Of a stretch of DNA of 13,453 bases, positions 8,701 through 13,453 are shown in pieces; the stretch's first letter is position 1, and every line of letters begins with the position of its first letter. The position numbers and the translations under genes are program-made. Location of the stretch: NCBI GenBank assembly GCA_910592205.1, contig CAJVPJ010001001.1, positions 1 to 13,453 on the forward strand, written 5' to 3'. The notes below the pieces were generated by a model. It was given only the letters and a program-made list of their open reading frames with translations, had not been told where the DNA came from and ran no database searches. Source of the stretch: Paraglomus occultum. Its lineage: Eukaryota; Glomeromycota; Glomeromycetes; Paraglomerales; Paraglomeraceae.

Positions 8701-10348
8701 CATACTTATAATTTTCTTTGTTTTATAAATTTTTAGGCTACCGGCGAGACAAATTCATCAAAACTGGTGACTTATTTTACATTTGTGAAGTACTTCCTCA
8801 CGCACTTTTTAGACCACTATATCCCCGCATTTCTTCCACTCGAATATCCTGGAGACCGTATTCCGGTATACAACACCGTGAAACCATATTCATTGCAGGA
8901 TAGAATTGAGGAATCCTATACATTCACGGCAAAAGATGGAGTAGTCGGTAAACTACGTAGATATAGACTGCATGGTCGTAATTGGAAAGCACCTGTTCTT
9001 CTGGTAAATGATTCAATCCTTCAAACATTGATGAGTTCATGAAGCTGTGGGTTTATTATTATTTCCGTAAATAGGTGACATTATTCTCGTATGTTTTTTG
9101 TAGGTTCATGGAGCGGCCATGACACATGAGATGTGGACTACTGATCTCCAGAAAAGCAATTTGTGCGATTACTTGCTCGAGAACGACTATGATGTATGGT
9201 TGATAGACTATCGATTGTCACCAACCATCGGGGCTTCTCAAGAGCAACATACGTTAGATGACTTGGCTTTAGACATTGCTGCGGGCGTGAACAAAGTTCG
9301 AGAGGTGTGTAAAGTGGATAATATTGGAGTTATTAGTCATTGTTTAGGATCAATGGCTACGTTTATGGGATTGCTGACTGGCGAAATCGAGGGTGTGGGA
9401 ACATTCATTGCCTCACAAGTGGTAAGTAGTCTTAACTGATGGTATTTTCGATAATCAGAGTAATCTATTTTTTTGTTTGATTTGATTTAATTTACTTGGC
9501 TTGTATGTTTGTTGCGTTTGTTTATTTGATCTGACACCGTATACCTTTCTCTCCTATGATGAATTGTTTCCAAGGGGATGCATCCAATTCCTAGTCTTTT
9601 CAACAGAATTAAAAATGCTACCGGATTACTCTCCGTCTTCCGGGGTTTATTAGGACAAAAATTCTTCGACGTGCGAACGTCGCGTGATACCAACATATTG
9701 AACAGATTCTTGGATTTCGTTTTCCGTTTTCTCCCATTTGGGAGGGGACAATATTGTCGTAGCGCGTTATGTCATCGAGCTACATTTTGCTATGGCCCGT
9801 TGTACAGGCATGAAAATCTCAATGAACATATTCATGATGATCAACATGTATTCTTCGGAACTGTTAACATCACAACCATGGCACACGCGTCATTGGTGCT
9901 CAAGAAAGAGAAACTCGTGAAAGCAAACGGGGAAGACATTTACGTTACCGAGAAGAATATTAAAGATAAACTCAATTTTCCCATTGCGTTTATTTATGGA
10001 GAGAAGAATGCAGTGTAAGCATTATTAATAAGTATAAGCGACTGAGGAAATTGTGATCCACGACTAATGGTATCTATTATTGTTTACTCTAGATTTGACA
10101 CCGAATCAACCAAACGATCGTATGATCTCTTGATACATGTCAATGGGATAGACTTGTATGATAGAAAAGAAGTAAAGGGTCATGGCCATCTTGATGTTTG
10201 GTGGTCTAACAAATCAAAGGACGCATTTGAATGGGTGAAGAACAGGCTTGAAGATACGGCCGCACACTTTTACTATCCATCGCAACAAGTACCCAAAGTA
10301 CCCAAGACGCGCGCGAACGGATCTTTAAGATCACGAAGAATAAATTAG
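5752..10348 (+). CDS. GMC oxidoreductase (sterol-oxidase-like) fused to alpha/beta hydrolase, 1198 aa
   Basis: Exons: 5752-5890, 5964-6114, 6193-6317, 6398-6768, 6871-7044, 7120-7159, 7268-8161, 8243-8664, 8737-9003, 9104-9421, 9575-10014, 10093-10348. They sum to 3597 nt with one frame throughout; all introns are GT-AG (72-153 nt). Residues 16-27 hold the FAD dinucleotide fold (Y-D-V-V-V-I-G-S-G-Y-G-G); G-L-G-G-T-S-L-I-N-A-N (97-107) is the second GMC flavin motif. H-P-I-G-G (496-500) and G-V-N-P-F (Asn548) match the catalytic His and Asn region of cholesterol oxidase. A middle domain (about 600-790) precedes a hydrophobic helix-rich linker (about 773-805). From V862-H-G the alpha/beta hydrolase begins; its elbow I-S-H-C-L-G-S puts Cys941 in the nucleophile place, the acid loop reads G-E-K-N (Asn1112), and G-H-G-H-L-D supplies His1146. 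The tail is basic and low in complexity. By family the first half oxidises an alcohol, probably a sterol, with FAD and O2; the second likely cleaves an ester or thioester. The substrate is inferred. No signal peptide or peroxisomal SKL end is seen. An in-frame Met12 (5785) is an alternative start. Confidence 0.92.
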
Positions 10349-10537
10349 CTTTTCCAATGGGTAATATTTGTATATATAGTAAATCAATATCACAGACTTC
10401 GAATAGAATGTTTTAACAAATTCTAGATCAAATCGCGCTTTCGATAAATACTCTTCTGACAGCCGACATATCCGGTTTGACTCTTCCCTCCCCTTTTTTA
10501 CGCTTAGAAACCAAATTAATAAGTTAATAACAAAGCT

Positions 10538-10543
10538 AATAAA
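10538..10543 (+). terminator. Candidate polyadenylation signal (AATAAA) for the GMC-hydrolase gene
   Basis: AATAAA lies about 190 nt past the stop codon. A second AATAAA overlaps the end of the coding sequence (10339-10344) and is too early to be the main one. Fungal poly(A) signals are degenerate, so this is only positional support. Confidence 0.25.
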
Positions 10544-10800
10544 TATAAACACTATTAGTATGCAGACTAATTAAAATAATTTCATCCGCTCATTAATATT
10601 AACCAAGTGAAGTATTCTATATGAATACCGTACGTAGTTATGGTCCTGTGACCTCCGAACGCTAGCTGTTGTACCGGGAGCAAACACTTAATCATTGATG
10701 CCTAATTTAATGTCTCCCAAGCCATCTTAATATTAATCTGTCCTGGTCTTTAATATTAGATACAATAGTTTGTAACACAGAAATCTGTAGCACTTGACAA

Positions 10801-10827
10801 TCTCCGGAGATTTTAATCCAGCACGTG
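10801..10827. promoter_or_regulatory. Palindrome TCTCCGGAGA and E-box CACGTG upstream of SEH1
   Basis: TCTCCGGAGA (10801-10810) is a perfect 10 bp palindrome and CACGTG (10822-10827) is a perfect E-box core followed by A, as in sites for basic helix-loop-helix factors of the Cbf1 type. They lie 64-90 nt before the ATG at 10891 and stand out from the AT-rich background. Inverted CCG-type half sites are also typical of Zn2Cys6 regulators. Function is inferred from position and sequence only. Confidence 0.35.
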
Positions 10828-10890
10828 ATATATCAATTCCGCGCTAAATTAAAGTCATCTTCCGCGGGCATTTTTGAAATCTAATCAACA

Positions 10891-12415
10891 ATGACTAGCT
10901 TTGACGCAGGGCATGAGGATCTAATTCACGATGTCGCTTATGATTTTTATGGTAAGCGACTTGTTACTTGCTCTTCAGATCAACGTTTGAAAGTCCGGGA
11001 ATTTGTAGAGGAGACAGGTGTTTGGGAAGACGTCGCTACTTGGAAGGTACATGGCTGAAGTGGACAGAGTCTGAGAGATAGGATAGACTGGCAAATTTTA
11101 TCGAGACATTGACTGGTTATATGGTTTATAGGCTCATGATGGATCAATACTTCGCGTCGCTTGGGCCCACCCTGAGTACGGTCAAGTCATAGCCTCTTGT
11201 TCCTTTGACCGTACGGTTCGCATATGGGAGGAACAAGAATATGGTAGATTATCCCTTATTTTGTTGATTGGTTGGGGATTCGCTTATGTATTGATAGGCG
11301 GTGTCGATTAATTAGAGAACTTGGTTTCAAATAGAGCCAAAGAATAGCGACAACCGTTTTGGAATGAGGGCTCGACTACCAGAGAGTAAAAGCGCCGTAC
11401 AGGATATAGAGTTTGCTCCGAATGCACTTGGATTAAAATTGGTAATTCTGTCAGCAATTGTTAGTGATTCGATCAGTCTACTTTATGAATTTTATTAACC
11501 TGTTAACACATTTTTTAGGCCGCCGTAGCAGCAGATGGATCGATAAGAATATACGAAGCAATGGAAGTTACGAACTTAAAGAAATGGACGCTCCTAGAGG
11601 AGTTTAATGTATCTGGTAGTATCCATATGAAGGAAGCGGAAGGTAACTACTGTATATCATGGTGTCCATCCCGATTTCATGCATCAATGATTGCTGTTGG
11701 TTGTGGAAAAGAAGCACGGGTGAGTTGTTCATATCATCATTTGTGAGAATGCATTGTGGTCGGATGACGTATAACAAACGTAGTAAAATTGTTTTGTAGA
11801 TATATAAACAGAATGCGATAAATAACTGGGCTGCCATTATAACGTTGTATGGCCATAAAGATACCATACACGACATTAGTTGGGCCCCCGCAATGGGAAG
11901 GTATACAGTTGGATATGAATACAATTCTTTTTTTAGATATATTAAACGCGTTATTGAATGAATCGGTTATGTTACAGGAGTTATCAACTCATCGCAACTG
12001 CGTCGAAAGATCATTTTGTCAGAATATACAAGCTGACACCGGCAGAGTCGGGATATTTTAACGTCAGCAATGTTGCAGAATTCTCTGATCATGGTGCTGA
12101 GGTATGGCGATTATTACTTGTGAAAGAACTGGTTTCTTAATCCAATGTCCACTGTTTGTTCAATTGTTTGTTCGACTTCTTGTCCATAAACAGGTGTGGC
12201 GTGTGGAATGGAATATAACGGGTACTATTTTAGCTTCATCTGGTGACGACGGGAAAGTGCGTTTATGGAAAGGTAAGTTGGAGTTGTGGCAACAATTAGA
12301 TTTTCATATAATATTCTGATATTATATTATTTGCTCTTTAGCCAATCACAAGGGTGAATGGAAGTGGTTGAGCACTATCGACTACGATAAACCAAGAGAT
12401 TTTATGGAACAATAA
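10891..12415 (+). CDS. SEH1: Nucleoporin Seh1, WD40 protein, 317 aa
   Basis: Exons: 10891-11046, 11132-11243, 11335-11441, 11519-11719, 11800-11900, 11978-12101, 12194-12272, 12342-12415; total 954 nt with one frame, all introns GT-AG (69-92 nt). The start [14 protein letters not shown] and the segment C-S-S-D-Q-R-L-K-V are the Seh1 first blade. The next blades show [41 protein letters not shown], then [23 protein letters not shown] and finally [12 protein letters not shown]. Six blades are visible, as expected for Seh1, whose open propeller is completed by a blade from Nup85 (nuclear pore Y complex) or from Sea4/Mios (SEA/GATOR2, TORC1 control). The family is typically 320-360 residues, so the length is near normal with a short C-terminus. 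Sec13 is the nearest alternative, but the H-P-E-Y-G and [10 protein letters not shown] context favours Seh1. Confidence 0.93.
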
Positions 12416-12560
12416 CACTGTAAAGCATAGACGCATGTAATGAATTAGTATTCTTATTATTCCGCTAACTAGTGAGATGTTCCTTGGCCAATACAATTAT
12501 AACAAATGTTCGGTTTTACACTGTTTGCGTTTTGTTCGTTGGCCACACTCTAACGGCATG

Positions 12561-12581
12561 TGTGATACGAGTAGTATCACA
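12561..12581 (+). repeat. 8 bp stem, 5 nt loop hairpin in SEH1 3' region
   Basis: TGTGATAC (12561-12568) and GTATCACA (12574-12581) are perfect reverse complements around the loop GAGTA. The site is about 145 nt after the SEH1 stop and 30 nt before an AATAAA. It may form in the 3' UTR, but a hairpin of this size can also arise by chance. Confidence 0.5.
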
Positions 12582-12610
12582 ACACATAGTACATATATAA
12601 CATCAAATTC

Positions 12611-12616
12611 AATAAA
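12611..12616 (+). terminator. Candidate polyadenylation signal (AATAAA) for SEH1
   Basis: AATAAA lies about 195 nt past the SEH1 stop codon in AT-rich sequence. It also lies just past the end of the coding-like minus-strand segments that converge on SEH1. Support is positional only. Confidence 0.3.
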
Positions 12617-12628
12617 TTAATGATATAG

Positions 12629-13062
12629 TTATAAGTGAATATCTAAAAGAAAGGGACTGACATTAGGCTTCTGTTCTAATTGCACGTAATACCGCTTAGT
12701 AACAATACCACGGTAGTCTCTGGAGAATGGTTATGTCCTACATGGAACGACCAACAGCTCACAGGCAAAAATACATTGAAAATCACGAGGCAGGTTATTG
12801 TAACGTCGATTATTTCGCGTAGCTATTGTGAAACCAGCAGGAGCAAGTGCTATTTCATATACTTTTGACCCGTCAGGGACAATACCAGCTACAGCGTGTC
12901 TCAAGAATAAATATGGTTTGCATGGGAAGGTGTCTCTCTACAAACCCAACTTTTATCTGCAGTCCAAAATATATAATTACTAGAAATGGAAGCTGGCAAG
13001 ATATCAACTTTCTGAACTATTGCAAAAAAACAATAGTAATAGTGAATTGATTTAAACACCAA
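12629..13062 (-). pseudogene. Unrecognised coding-like remnant converging on SEH1
   Basis: Two minus-strand frames read like protein and abut. Frame A (13062 down to 12904; likely exon from about 13011 after a T-rich tract and TTCAG acceptor) contains K-V-D-I-L-P-A-S-I-S and F-W-T-A-D-K-S-W-V-C-R-E-T-P-S-H-A, ending at a TGA (12901-12903). Frame B (12937 to 12734) contains R-H-A-V-A-G-I-V-P-D-G-S-K-V-Y-E-I-A and G-F-T-I-A-T-R-N-N-R-R-Y, ending at TAA 12731-12733. They join with a one-base shift near 12904. After that TAA the same frame stays open to 12629 and also reads like protein (R-G-I-V-T-K-R-Y-Y-V-Q-L-E). Alternatively a 49 nt GT-AG intron (12738-12786) would remove the TAA and end the protein at 12676-12678. 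No ATG or upstream exon was fixed. I do not recognise the family; it may be a decayed gene, or a real one with an indel in this sequence. Confidence 0.35.
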
Positions 13063-13368
13063 TCAAAAGCTCGCATGCAAATAAGAAATGTCTCGTGTTT
13101 GTTTCGCACGCCGCGGCCGTTAACCCGTTTTCTCTCCAACCTATCCCTTACATATTTAAGGCCATTACCAAAATATTGAAGAGTTAAAGCAACTTTTTAA
13201 TGGCAAATGGTAGCACTTCCATCATCAGCACGCAGTTAATATGATTAAGTCAGTCTAGTAATAATAGAATTTTATATGAAAATATAATATATCAAATTTA
13301 AAATCTTTTTGGCTCAGTAAATATTGTGTTGGCTCAATTTTTTGATCACAATTATTTTGACACACTAA

Positions 13369-13435
13369 ACACTGTATACAAGGCAAACCCCGATAATCCG
13401 CAACCCGTTAATCCGAAAACCCCGTTAGAATAAAC
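13369..13435 (+). mobile_element. Possible DNA-transposon terminus with tandem 16-mers
   Basis: After ACACTGTATACAAGGCAAA come three degenerate 16-base units: CCCCGATAATCCGCAA (13388-13403), CCCGTTAATCCGAAAA (13404-13419) and CCCCGTTAGAATAAAC (13420-13435). Repeats of the CCGTTAATCCG kind next to a CACTGTATA-like end recall terminal inverted repeats of pogo/Tigger-type elements. If so, the element would extend to the right, outside the window. No transposase or second terminus is visible. Confidence 0.3.
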
Positions 13436-13453
13436 TTTTTTTGAATTCCACAT

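Larger units (their letters stand above)
10349..10890. other. Spacer: 3' region of GMC-hydrolase gene and promoter of SEH1
   Basis: No coding frame is convincing here; the open minus-strand frame at 10331-10552 reads as low-complexity hydrophobic sequence. The left part must hold the 3' UTR of the upstream gene. The right part holds likely SEH1 promoter elements. The 9-mer TTAATATTA occurs three times (10593, 10727 and 10750), which is modest in such AT-rich DNA. Confidence 0.6.

Noticed and set aside
10331-10552. Minus-strand hydrophobic frame of 73 codons after the GMC-hydrolase gene
   Set aside because: Low-complexity Ile/Phe/Tyr-rich translation typical of AT-rich DNA, and it overlaps the 3' end of a confirmed gene.
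5752-12415. Operon-like or functional link between the GMC-hydrolase gene and SEH1
   Set aside because: They are co-oriented but separated by 542 nt with separate poly(A) and promoter candidates; adjacency alone is no evidence in a fungus.
12750-13095. Similar minus-strand peptides F-A-C-E-L-L near 12755 and again near 13075, suggesting an internal duplication
   Set aside because: The DNA match is only about 15 bases with several differences and the flanks do not align, so coincidence is more likely.

Overview
The window reads as nuclear DNA of an early-diverging, AT-rich filamentous fungus. Coding is carried by short exons split by 69-153 nt GT-AG introns, the spacers are very AT-rich, and a decayed Mutator-like (MULE) transposase is of the type common in arbuscular mycorrhizal fungi (Glomeromycotina such as Rhizophagus). 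That lineage assignment is inference from style and protein resemblance, not from a database search.

Layout. 1-75 is an (ATA)n microsatellite cut by the window edge. 408-1433 holds decayed minus-strand coding pieces: an acidic-repeat protein broken by two one-base frameshifts, a short F-box-like ORF, and a retropepsin-like (clan AA) protease domain whose D-T-G motif is changed. Head to head with them, 1522-2640 (+) is a MULE transposase relic with frameshifts and stops. 2641-5751 has no gene I can defend; it contains a near-perfect 19 bp inverted repeat (3611-3665) and two weak small ORFs.

The main gene is 5752-10348 (+), reconstructed here as 12 exons giving one continuous 1198-residue protein. 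It joins an FAD-dependent GMC oxidoreductase of the cholesterol-oxidase-like type, a middle domain, and an alpha/beta hydrolase whose nucleophile elbow carries cysteine instead of serine. The fusion suggests that an ester (a steryl or other lipid ester is the obvious candidate) is cleaved and its alcohol oxidised by one polypeptide.

Downstream on the same strand, 10891-12415 is an 8-exon, 317-residue WD40 protein recognisable as Seh1, a subunit of the Y-shaped nuclear pore subcomplex and of the SEA/GATOR2 complex. Nothing in the sequence links the two genes functionally. 12629-13062 holds coding-like minus-strand segments with a frameshift and a stop, an unrecognised gene or relic. The extreme right end carries tandem 16-mers resembling the terminus of a DNA transposon that would extend beyond the window. 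I see no tRNA, rRNA or CRISPR.
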